A DNA stretch of 64,000 bases from Sebastes aleutianus (lineage: Eukaryota; Chordata; Actinopteri; Perciformes; Sebastidae). The translations under genes were made by a program, and so were the position numbers. The stretch spans positions 30,436,028 through 30,500,027 of the forward strand of contig CAKAKS010000068.1 in assembly GCA_916700875.1 (NCBI GenBank). The letters run 5' to 3'. Under the pieces are notes generated by a model. That model saw only the letters and a list, made by a program, of their open reading frames with translations, had not been told where the DNA came from and did no database searches. Each line of letters opens with the position of its first letter. The stretch's first letter is position 1. This document shows, in pieces, positions 54,211 to 64,000 of the stretch.

Positions 54211-54895
54211 TGTTAATCAGGTTGTGCCTGGTTGGATGTTTCGGAAAGTGTCAGGCCCAGCCTCCTTGTCTAAACCAGGTTTCAACTTGTTTCTTCTGGT
54301 CTGTGAACAGCTAATCAGGGCTGCAAGTGATCCGTATCAATGAAAAGGAAGACATAACAGGTGCTTATGATTGTTGTTCTTCTCACACAGATGCATAAAG
54401 CAGTGTGATTACAGGTGGACCTCCATGTTTATTCATGCATAAATGCCTTTTAGCTCTCACAATTCAAACAATCTCCTCCCCTCTATGACTGCATCACCTT
54501 ATCTCCAATCTGACTAGTGGAACCTGCTACTGCACACAATACCACCCCTCACTGTTATGTTGTATTATCAAGGCGTAGCGCTGAAACGGTTTGTTGATTG
54601 TTTAACAGAGAATTAATCATCAACTATTTCTTTATTATCGATGAATTGTTCAGGACACTTTTCAAGCAGCTATGCCAAACATTTACTGGTTCCAGCTTAT
54701 GTGAGTTTTTGCTGCTGAGTTTAGTTACTACTATTAACCCTGTGAGAACAGTTGTATGAAGTCTTCTGTGGCTCTGAAGGGAGCTTTCCAAAGTATGAAA
54801 AAAAATCTTGGATTGATACTTCAAATTTGTAACTGAGAACCTGAGTTACAAAATTGGGTTTTGAAGTTTGAAGTTTAGACGTACAGTAGGTGTTA
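54211..54895. other. intronic stretch with one repeat fragment
   Basis: 54565-54670 resembles the 24290-24605 repeat (GCTGAAACGGTTTGTTGATT, AATTAATCATCAACTATTTC). Nothing else recognised. Confidence 0.5.
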
Positions 54896-55425
54896 TACAT
54901 AGACTGTATATAAGAAGTGGACGTAGTCACCATGACATCACCCATTGGTTTGTGGACTACGGTTTTGAAGCCTTGAGCCTTGAATCGTGTTTTTTTGGAA
55001 CCAGAAGCGACACGAGAGGGTGGAGCTAAGTACAATTGAACGCTGAATAAGAGATTTTCAGGCGACCAAAAAGGTTATAATTAACTTTCATGAATTGAAA
55101 ACACACTGTGAAAAGGTTAAAGTTGTAAGACGAAAACACAGACAACTCCCACGCCCTAAAGCATCCCCTGCTTTATGGTCTATTTGACTCTAAATGGGAC
55201 CATCATTTACTAAATGAACATCATGCTGTATTGAAGAAGACTTGAAACTAGTGATTGAGACTATAAACTCATGTTTACAATGTTTACTGAGGTAATAAAT
55301 CAAGTGAGAAGTAGGCTCATTTTCTCATAGACTTCTATACAATAAGACTTATTTTTGCAACCAGAGGAGTCGCCCCCTGCTGGCTGTTAGAAAGAAGGCA
55401 AGTTTAAGGCACTTCCACATTGGGG
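54896..55425. mobile_element. dispersed short element (ATAGACTGTATATAAGAAGTGG family)
   Basis: Starts ACATAGACTGTATATAAGAA with CATGACATCACCCATTGG and ends with GAGTCGCCCCCTGCTGGCTG and AAGGCACTTCCACATTGG. The end block recurs at 27339-27430. Confidence 0.7.
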
Positions 55426-56516
55426 TCTCACAAAACAGATTGCATTATGGGAAATCTAGTTTCCAGTTTTTCCAGTTTGACCCATATTATAGGGAGAAAA
55501 AAATAGGATATTTTGACCTACGCTGTTTTGCTTTTGACCAGTCTTTTTTAAATCTCTCTCCAAGTGCAATACTAAATTGTCGGAGTACCCCTTTAACATC
55601 TAATCAGATTCATTCTTTACTAATTACTCTTCAACACTCAGTTTAAAAATGAGAAACCCAGTAATTGAGCTGGTAGTTTGCAAAAGATAAAGGAAATTAG
55701 AACGGTGGGTGAATTTAAAGCTGATCTTGCAGCCTGATAATCTTTTACAGCAAACCTGAAACTTCTGCTCATTGTCAAAAGAACAGTAGAAGAAGTTGCC
55801 ACCATGCTCTGTTGACGCTCTTTTCCTTTAGTCTTTTACCTCAGTTGCCCAGACGATTCCTCTCTGGCCTCCATATCTTCAACCTTGACTTTCTGCAATA
55901 AAAAAATAAGAATTGCAAGAGACAGTGGAACCAACGAGCAAACAGTGGCTGATAGTGGGCGGTGGGATAAAGCATCTCAGGGTGCAGGTTTGGTAAGCTG
56001 TAGTTTCCTGTGATGATGCAAGGCATCCAGGCTGGGAAACAAGACACCAAGCAGAACAAAAGCACCCTAGAGTCCACATCCCACAGGGGAACAGATGGTA
56101 GTCTATGAGAGCTGCTGGTAAAACCCCTGATTTATTTATGAGTCTCAAAGGGACACTTGAGGGATGAGTGTATTTGGGCGACAAGCGCACCTCAGTGTGC
56201 AGTTTGGGGAAGGGAAGGATGTGGTGCTTCAGGGGAGCAAGATGATCATATGAATAATGAATTACTGCTGCTAGAATAGACCGCCATCATAGTGTGTATT
56301 TCACACCATTTTTAAATGTTTTTTTAAGCTGCATAATTGTCAAGATGGACTGAATAGAAATGTCAATAAGGTTAGTTCTCACACTGGTGGCTTCAAATGG
56401 CATTTAAACCATTTAAACTGTACTTAGTCCTATTGATCAATGATAAGACACCTTATATTTACATAACAATGTAAAAGACGAGTGTTGGCAGGCATACATT
56501 ACAAAAACTGCATTTT
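55426..56516. other. intronic stretch, no gene seen
   Basis: Unique-looking intronic DNA. The frames at 55841-56190 lack recognisable similarity. Confidence 0.5.
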
Positions 56517-56549
56517 TTTCATCTTAAGATAATAATAATAATAATAATA

Positions 56550-56582
<33 letters not shown>

Positions 56583-56985
56583 AATAATAATAATAATTTG
56601 ATTTATATAACACGCTTAAAAATTACAGTGAAATCTCGAGGTGCTTCACATAAAGGGTAATAACAATCATAATCAGCGTTTAGAAAGTTTACACAAAAAA
56701 ACAACAACCAAAAACCTGCGATTAAAAGCAGTAAAATAGGATAAATTCAATACAAAATACAAAAGTTAAAAGTAAATAAATTGTAATAAAAAAAGTAAAA
56801 TTCTAGTAATTATAAAAACCACAGGTCTAGGGAAGGTTTAGAGGAACAGGTGAGTTTTAAGATTAGATTTAGAAATAAGTGAGTCTGAGGCTCTAATTAG
56901 TCCTGTGGAGCTGATTCCACAGGCGTGGCCCCAGGCGACAAGAACGATCCCCCCATGCTCGTCAGCTTTATCCGTGGCACAGTGT
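56517..56985. repeat. TAA-anchored dispersed repeat
   Basis: A (TAA)n/(TTA)n inverted microsatellite (56529-56597), then TTTGATTTATATAACACGCT, GAGGTGCTTCACATAAAGGG, GGTGAGTTTTAAGATTAGAT and GAGCTGATTCCACAGGCGTG. This is the layout of a common teleost repeat. Confidence 0.7.
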
Positions 56986-57208
56986 GAAGGTTTGAGCTGC
57001 CAGACCAAAAAAAACAAACATAAAAACATTGACTGTCTTCTATACACACAAAACTCACAAGCAAGCACAAACAGTAAAAGAAAAGAAGAGAGAAAACAAA
57101 CAAACCTAGAGTAAGTAAATATGTACAACCAACAGAAGCATCTTGCCATGACCTGTGTGACCTTTTAGTGTCCTAAAAGCTGGTAAGGAAGAAAATTTAT
57201 TATTACTA

Positions 57209-57788
57209 GGGCTGTCAATCAATTAAAATACTTAATCTCGATTAATCGTAAATTAATCACACATTTTTCTGTTCAAAATGTACCTTAAAGGGAGATTTTT
57301 TTCAAGTATTTAATACTCTTATAAACATGGGAGTGGGTAAATATGCTTTCTTTATGCAAATGTATGTATATATTTATTACTGGAAATCAATTACCAACAC
57401 AAAACGATGACAAACTGCATGTGATAATCACAAAGTGGGCATGTCTGTAAAGGGGAGACTCGTGGGTACCCATAGAACCTATTTTCATTCACATATCTTG
57501 AGGTCAGAGGTCAAGGGACCCCTTTGAACATGGTCATGCCAGTTTTTACTCGCCAAAATTTAGCGCAAGTTTGGAGAGTTATTTAACCTGTTTCTCGAGC
57601 CTCTAGCTATGACATGGTTGGTACCAATGGATTCCTCAGGTTTTATAGTTTCATAGGATAGCAGTATCTTCTCTCTAGCTTCAAATTGGAGCCCGCTAAA
57701 ACCTAAAAATCGCAAGTTGCGTTAAAGTAATTAGCGGCGTTAAAACGTATGTGTTAACATGTGATTATCGCGTTAACTTTGACAGCCC
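57209..57788 (-). mobile_element. TA-flanked MITE (GGGCTGTCAA family), copy with internal deletion
   Basis: TA/GGGCTGTCAATCAATT at 57209 and TTTGACAGCCC/TA ending 57788. About 130 bases shorter than the 51609 copy, lacking the GTCAGTGTG region. Confidence 0.88.
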
Positions 57789-58663
57789 TAGTTATTATTA
57801 TACAAGTATAGAGAACCAGTGCTAACAGGAAACCTGTCTGCCACGGTGATAAGATAACCATTAACTCTGATCTCTGTTCAGGACTCTGGACAGCTCCTGA
57901 ACTCTGCCAGCACCTTTTGTATATACAGTCTCCCATCCCTGCCCTACAGTAGTAGTTTGTATTGAGTATGTGATTCTGTGTCCAAAGATAAAGTATTGTT
58001 ACAATCTAAACTAAGAGGTGAGATGAATTTTAGTAAACACACTCACATACAGTACATTTGCGGAGATGTGTGGCAGTCCAATCTGAGCAAAACCCAACAC
58101 AGTCTCTCTAATCTTACGTCATGTAGTGTAATGGGTACAGTGTAGTTGGCAGTGCACACACTTCAGCTACAGCTTGTTGTTTCTGTCTGTGTACTCCCGT
58201 TTAGTGGCCTGTATCCTGTCACACACACACACACATCATTCAGAAACCTCTTATATGCCTTCTCACATTTAGTGTCGTTTACGTCTGTTAAAACTTCGGT
58301 TTTCTTCTCTTATTGTTTCTTCGTTTCTTCTCTTTCCCTGCTGCTTTCTTTCTTCGTCTCTTTGATGCTAACAGTGTGTGACACTGACAGTTGCTCGTGC
58401 GGTGTTCATGCTGTGTTCTTGGTGAGTTGCGCTGCAGAAGGAACTTTTGAAACACAGAGCCGTTTGTTTTGTCACACGGTGGTTTGCCAGAAACGAGATT
58501 TCCCTTCTGCTTTTTTTTGAGCGTGCTAGAGTTCATGTAACGTGTTATCTTTTTGTTTTGGTTTCTGAATGAGTTGAGATTCTTGGAAAGGATCATGCAG
58601 GCATAATCTTATGAACTAAATGTCAGTTGTTGCTCTAATGCCAGTTTAATGTTTATTTTCCAG
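57789..58663 (+). other. intronic stretch before acsl3 coding exon 1
   Basis: Contains a CA run (58218-58234) and a pyrimidine-rich region (58290-58350). The frame at 58146-58520 is unsupported. It ends in TTTATTTTCCAG, the acceptor of the acsl3 exon. Confidence 0.6.
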
Positions 58664-59201
58664 TAGTGTGGACCTGTGGGCCTTTTATCGCCAGGAAGTA
58701 CGAGGGAAGCTCTCTAAAAGAAAACAAGGACAGAAGAGAAGAGGGACTGACTGCAACAGCAGGAACTTTTACTCACAACTCTCCACTGTCCTCGCTGCTC
58801 TCCAGGGTCGTCACAGCTTCACCGAAATGAAGCTGAAGGAGGACCTGAACCCCATGCTGCTGCTCCTCTTCCACATCATGGTGTGGATCTACACCTTCAT
58901 CACATTCCTGCCCTCCTACATCCTCAGCTGGGTCTCCGGATCCGACGGGGGCTGCTACGGCTCCGAGGAGGAGCGAGCCAAGAGGCCCAAGTCCCGCTCG
59001 GTGCTGGGACGTCCCGAGGGACCCTACAGAGCGTTGGGCGCCACCAAGAGGTTGGCGACGTCGCTGCAACCGGGAATGGACACCCTGGATAAGATGTTTG
59101 AGCACTCAGTCGGGAGGTTCTCACACAGACAGTGCCTGGGGACGAGAGAGTTGATCAGTGAGGAGGACGAGCAACAGAGCAATGGGAAGGTGTTCAAGAA
59201 G
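58664..59201 (+). CDS. acsl3: acsl3 first coding exon (long-chain acyl-CoA synthetase 3, residues 1-125)
   Basis: The exon runs from the TTTTCCAG acceptor to AAG/GTAAAG. The first in-frame ATG is at 58827, so 58664-58826 is 5' UTR and 58827-59201 codes for 125 residues. MKLKEDLNPMLLLLFH plus VWIYTFITFLPSYIL gives the N-terminal hydrophobic hairpin that holds ACSL3 in the ER and lipid-droplet monolayer. TLDKMFEHSV, LGTREL and SEEDEQQSNGKVFKK match the family just before the AMP-binding domain. ACSL3 activates long-chain fatty acids to acyl-CoA for lipid-droplet growth. ACSL4 is the close paralogue; the neighbouring farsb and the N-terminus favour ACSL3. The middle (about 40-70, basic and Ser/Arg rich) is longer than I expect for human. 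Confidence 0.9.
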
Positions 59202-62200
59202 GTAAAGAGTGATGCAGACAGTCTGGTTATAGTAATAACATGCAGCAAGGGGGGGAAATCGAAATGTAGAGGAAAAGGACACGGCAGTCAAAGTTAACGC
59301 GATAACGCATTAACACAAATTAATTTTAACGCCACTAATTTCTTTAACACATTAACGCAACTTGTGATTTTTAGGTTGTAGCGGGCTCAGTTTTAAAGCT
59401 AGAGTGAAGATACTAGTATCATATGAAACTAGAAAACCTAAGAAATCCATTGGTACCATGTCATAGCTAGAGGTTAATAGTGTAATCTAATCTAATCTAA
59501 TAACTAGGTCATACTAGCTTGTCAAGAAGGAGGCTAAATGACGTTCCAAATTTACACTAAGTTTTGGTGAGGAAAAACTGGCATGGCCATTCTCAAAGGG
59601 GTCCCTTGACCTCTGACCTCAAGATATGTGAATGAAAATGGGTTCTATGGGTACCCACGAGTCTCCCCTTTACAGACATGCCCACTTTATGATTATCACA
59701 TGCAGTTTTGGGGCAAGTCATAGTCAAGTCAGCACACTGACACACTGACAGCTGTTGTTGCCTGTTGGGCTGCAGTTTGCCATGTTATGATTTGAGCATA
59801 TTTTTTATGCTAAATGCAGTACCTGTGAGGGTTTCTGGACAATATTTGTCTTTGTTTTGTGTTGTTAATTGATTTCCAATAATAAATATATACATAGATT
59901 GGCATTAAGCAGCATATTTGCCCACTCCCATGTGATAAGAGTATTAAATACCTGACTAATTTGCCTTTAAGGTACATTTTGAACAGATAAAAAATGTGTG
60001 ATTAATTTGCGATTAATCACGATTAATCACGGACAATCATGCGATTAATCACAATTAAATATTTGAATCGATTGACAGGCGTACAATGGACAGAAAAGGG
60101 AAGAATGAATAGTAAGAATAGATTTGAAAAATGAGTGAGCAGAAACCGAGAAAGAAGGAGACAGGGTGTCACGGACAGTCAATTTAACTGCGGAACAAGG
60201 CAAGCTGTCAGAAAACTCTTTGTAGAATTGCAATATTTCAGGCTTCAAATGTTCTTCTATGACCTTTTCTCCACTAGAGAAACCTCTTGTAGCATTTTCA
60301 AAGTTTAAATTAAATCTAGACGGACTGAATTCCATTGACCTTTCACATGTTAATACAGGAAAGAGAAGTATAAATGAGGAATGAAAAGAAAGGAAAGAGA
60401 GAGAGATCGGTATTTGTTCAGGAGTATAATCCAGACGTTGTTCAATGAAAGATAAGTAAAAATCTGGCAGACAGTTTGAGTGCTATTGTGTCATCTATTT
60501 GCTATATATTAACACAAAGTTCAGTGTAAACTTTGCCCAGCAGAACCCTTTGAAACGGTGTTATCTGTGTGTTTTGGAGTAATGTACAATGCCTGCACGG
60601 TCACGACTTACAATACCTCCGAGTTACCCCATTAATCCCACCAGCCTGATCCCTCTAATCCATTTAAACCCCACTGTTGAAACACTTAATGCGGCAGGAG
60701 AACGCGTCTTAGCTGTTCAGCTCCTTGCTATTGTTCCCAACAAGTGGAACACAGGACTGTATAGTCATCATTACACTGTGCCTTTCTCTGTATGTGTGTG
60801 CACTACCATGTATGAACCATTAGGAGCCAGTGTAACCTCACTAATACATGCAGGAAGCTCCTGTGTGTGTGTGTTTGTGGCCTCTGACTGTCATCAGAGT
60901 GTTGAAGAGTATCTCCAGACGCTTCTGTGTGTTTATCTTATTCATGCAGACGACGACCATGAAACGCTACAGCTTGAGAATGAAAGTAGAAGAGGAAGTA
61001 GCTCTGTTTGGCAATAGTGAACTGATTTTAATATAAAACAGGTCAAACATGTGTCTGTGGGATTTAACTCCATGTGGTAAAATGTCACCACCAACACACA
61101 ATAAAAAGGGGGAATCCTCAAATGTTCTTTTGGATGGAGTAATGCGGATAGATTAAATAGGGCAATTAATTAACAAACTAATATATATCACCATGAAACT
61201 TCCCCAGCTGATTACTTACATTAAGGCAATTATTTTTTTGTATTATACGTTTTCTGAAATGTTGTGTTTAAATATACAAATGAAGCATTATCTTATCAAA
61301 TATCTGCTAATTTGCGTAAATTTCAGGAACAGAAATCTAGCAGTTTCATTCTGTTGACATATTGGAGTCAAAGGTTTCAGAAGGGATTTTTGGATATCTC
61401 TTTTTATCACTCCATAAATCAGAAAATACTGCCATTAAAAGAATGTATTTTCAAAATTTTTTTAAGGAATAAAATGTTCAATAAATCAAACAATGAATGA
61501 TATATGAACAAACCACTCTGTAAAAACCTTCAGATTATAGATAGAAATGAAACGGGAAAGTTTGGTCGATGTAAGTGCTCCTGAAGTGGAGATTTCTGGC
61601 TCATAGTCTGAGAAAAACAGTCATTTAGAGAAAGAAGCCTTTAAAGATACGTATTGTAAAATGTCATACATTTCTAAGACACTAAAGGTGAATAGGGTAA
61701 AAAAATGAACTAACAGATACCACCATGAAACTTCCTCAGTTGATTAATGACACTAAGACAATTCTTTTTTGTATTACAAGTTTTCTGAAATGTAATGTTT
61801 AAATATGCAAATGAGGCATTATCTAATGCTAATTTTTGGTGAATTTAGGAGAAATCTAGAGACGCAAACAGACAAAGTAGTAAAATAAACACCTAAATGT
61901 GTATTTTGGATGTTTTTCTTTCCACTAGTTTGAAAGAAGATATGTTATGGAAGCAAAACACTGGGTATTGGGCTTTTCAATAGTAATGATTTGGTTTCAT
62001 TGTATTCTTCTTTCCTTTATCTACTACTTTGACTGTACTCCTCACATCTCATGTCCTCCCACTCCCCCTGCAGGTGGTTCTGGGTGAGTACTGCTGGCTC
62101 AACTATGAGGAGATGCTATCAGCAGCGTCCCAGTTCGGCAGCGGTTTGGCATCACTGGGTCAGCGGCCCAAAAACAACGTGGCCATCTTCTGTGAGACTC

Positions 62201-62251
62201 GGGCCGAGTGGATGATTGCTGCCCAGGCGTGCTTCATGCACAACTTCCCGT
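58827..62251 (+). CDS. acsl3: acsl3 coding region in window (two exons; 3' part off the end)
   Basis: Coding exons 58827-59201 and 62074-62251 join at phase 0 to 184 residues plus one base. A full ACSL3 is about 720 residues, so some three quarters lies to the right of the window. No further exon could be recognised between 62252 and 64000. Confidence 0.9.
59284..60079 (+). mobile_element. TA-type MITE (GGGCTGTCAA family), longest copy, beside the acsl3 donor
   Basis: Left end CAGTCAAAGTTAACGCGATA, right end AATCGATTGACAGGC, both slightly diverged. It carries all internal blocks and an extra AATCTAATCTAATCTAA stretch near 59485. It starts about 80 bases after the acsl3 exon 1 donor, so the intron 5' end abuts the element. 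Confidence 0.85.
60080..61179. other. acsl3 intron, no further exon seen
   Basis: Unique-looking DNA. The frame at 60589-61017 is not recognisable. Confidence 0.55.
61180..61870 (+). repeat. duplicated repeat block in acsl3 intron
   Basis: ACCATGAAACTTCC(C/T)CAG, TTTGTATTA(T/C)A(C/A)GTTTTCTG and AAATGA(A/G)GCATTATCT occur in the same order at 61185-61345 and 61720-61860. Either a tandem duplication or two neighbouring insertions of one teleost repeat. Confidence 0.75.
62074..62251 (+). CDS. acsl3: acsl3 second coding exon (residues 126-184)
   Basis: CCCCTGCAG acceptor; VVLGEYCWLNYEEMLSAASQ ... NVAIFCETRAEWMIAAQACF; it ends one base into a codon before GTAAGT. This is the start of the AMP-binding (adenylate-forming) domain. 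Confidence 0.95.
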
Positions 62252-62463
62252 GTAAGTCCAGCATGTCTGTGAGGAAATACAAAGAGGAGGGAGGACAAAT
62301 TATCTTAACACCTCATGAAAAGTTTTAAGTAATCATTATTACAAACACTGCAGCAAAGGTGGATACAAGCATCCCTCTCTTACATACTGTGTACATCTGT
62401 CATATCCCTGTTGGTTTGTTCCCCTCCTCTGTTTTGTCGATGCTGTTTGTATTTTTTTATTAT

Positions 62464-63124
62464 TAAAGCTGAAGTAGGCGAGATTGGAGCAAATATGATT
62501 TAAAAAAGTTATTTTTATAAAACAGTCGCTATATTGTGACAGTAGAACATGAAACAGGTAACCTGTAAAAAATCATGTTCCTCTGTGTCCTCCGGTGCTC
62601 TTAACGGCATCTGGAAGATTTCTCAGACCGGAGGAAAACAAGCAGTAAGAGCTGATCTGAGGTCTGCTGTCCAGCTGCCGTCTATGAGAGCTGGCTGTCA
62701 GTCACTCGCAAACTCCGACCAAGCGATCAAACTAGGCAGCGCTGATCAAATATGAATCAATATTCTGTTACGTTAATGCCTATTTCTCGCCTCAAATGTT
62801 TTCAGAATCACCTTGTAGTGCACGGTTTAGCTGTAAAAGGAGAAAGTTTGTGACCCGGCAGCCATGTTGAGATCAAGTTGAGATGTCTTGAACGCCAAGT
62901 ACCGGTCACATGACCGGAGCCCAGCCAATCTCTCTCTGAAATGACCTGTGATTGGTCAAAGTCTTCCGTCATGGGCTAGATTTTTTAAATCCTGAAAACA
63001 GAGCCATGAGGAGGAGCAGAAGTCTAGTTTTCTCTCAGACCACTTGAATTACAATATGCTGAAAGGTTATTATGGAATTTTTGCCCAATGACGCCAAAAA
63101 CATTCTGCCTACTGCAGCTTTAAA
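62464..63124. mobile_element. TTAA-flanked MITE (AGCTGMAGTAGGC ends)
   Basis: TTAA/AGCTGAAGTAGGCGAGATTG at the left and TCTGCCTACTGCAGCT/TTAA at the right are inverted. TTAA flanks suggest the piggyBac type. The interior includes CCGGAGCCCAGCCAATC. No transposase frame. Confidence 0.75.
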
Positions 63125-64000
63125 TTATTATTATTTGCACAAACATAAGACTGCATAAAATCCAGTTAATTAAACAATAAGAAATGTGATAGGAGAGTTC
63201 AAGAAGTTTAATATACAGACTTTTGTATAAATGACCAAGAAAGTGTGTTATTATGACTTTAGTTATACATGTGCAAATCTAATTTTGACAACCTCAGAGC
63301 AGACAAATCCTGGTGCACCCCTAACGGGGCCCCGGACCCCAGGTTGGGAACCATTGATTTGCACTAAAGTGTACTTTCAGTTTCAGTTTCTGTGTTCACT
63401 CTTCAGTTGGTCTTTCACACTGAGCGTCTTCCAGATGTGTCTGAATTAGGCTGATTTATTGTCTTTGTGTGTTTGCTCGTGTGTGTGTATGTGTGTGTGT
63501 GTGTGTGTGTACATGCACACGTTAGTGGTTGCAGTGGAAAACTAGTAACATGCAGCTGAGACAGAAGAAGGTCAGTTTGTCCCTTCTGCTTTGCTGTTAC
63601 GTAAGTGCCCCACTTCCTTCACTCCTTTTCTTCTCCATCCGTTTCATTTTCTTGTGATGGAAACACTCAGTTTTTTTTTTATACGTGCACAGCGCTGCCT
63701 CTTATACACTGGTTGCACTCTTGACAAAAGAAAATGGTTCTTTCAGCTTGCATCACAGTAGATATATATATATATATATAAGTGTAAAATGCTGTACCTG
63801 TCAGCCCAGAATAGTTTCTGGTTTCTTCAGGTGAGCAGGTCCAAATGAATCATTTAACATTAGCACAAGGCTGATTGTTACAGGGGATATTGTAAGAATT
63901 GTGACATCTAAAAAAAGAAAAACAGCAGAATTACTTTAAATAAACAAAAGAAAATCTTCAATATGATCCTTTGAAAGAAAGATTTTCACTTCAGAAGAAG
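63125..64000. other. acsl3 intron, right edge of window
   Basis: Contains a fragment of a CAGTGGTTCCCAA-type hAT end (AGGTTGGGAACCATTGATTT, about 63341), a TG run (63480-63511) and a TA run (63763-63780). No exon recognised. Confidence 0.6.

Noticed and set aside
58146..58520. 124-residue frame before acsl3
   Set aside because: Intronic and low-complexity, with no similarity; it ends well before the exon acceptor.

Overview
This is nuclear DNA from a teleost fish, probably a spiny-rayed (percomorph-type) species. Short exons are bounded by GT..AG, introns run to several kilobases, and the sequence between exons is full of microsatellites, tRNA-derived SINEs and short inverted-repeat elements of kinds common in teleosts. 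Four genes recognised from translated exons occur in the order pax3 - sgpp2 - farsb - acsl3, matching the human chromosome 2q36 block PAX3-SGPP2-FARSB-(MOGAT1)-ACSL3. A single-exon RING-finger gene sits between pax3 and sgpp2, and an intronless eEF1B-like copy sits just past the end of farsb.

Layout. 1-8000: the first coding exon of pax3 (minus strand, 160-244) with a CCAAT-rich promoter, then a long non-coding stretch that mixes transposon copies, a roughly 0.5-kb tandem duplication and three repeat-free blocks that could be pax3 control regions. 8015-10783: a 258-residue membrane RING E3 ligase-like gene (minus) with a probable long 3' UTR. 11286-16170: duplications, a hAT element carrying a 30-bp minisatellite, a SINE, a MITE, and a tandem duplication directly upstream of sgpp2. 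16174-28228: complete sgpp2 (plus, five exons, 392 residues). 29227-30765: a MITE and the eEF1B-like copy (minus). 31213-46832: complete farsb (minus, 17 coding exons, 589 residues, all reading frames joining). 46833-50630: farsb 5' UTR acceptor, repeats, a 200-bp palindrome and a CpG-rich block that may be a shared farsb/acsl3 promoter. 51609-64000: acsl3 (plus) with its first two coding exons (58827-59201 and 62074-62251); the rest lies beyond the window.

The genes do not form an operon or pathway. They are an old syntenic block: a neural-crest/muscle transcription factor, a sphingosine-1-phosphate phosphatase of the ER, the beta subunit of cytosolic phenylalanyl-tRNA synthetase, and an ER/lipid-droplet acyl-CoA synthetase. 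I found no unmistakably new biological system. The most unusual object is the eEF1B-like copy: its frame is intact, its exchange domain is well conserved, the ancestral start codon appears lost, and the frame opens directly at a good splice acceptor. Exon boundaries were read by eye from splice consensus and frame continuity; family assignments are from recognition, not from a search.
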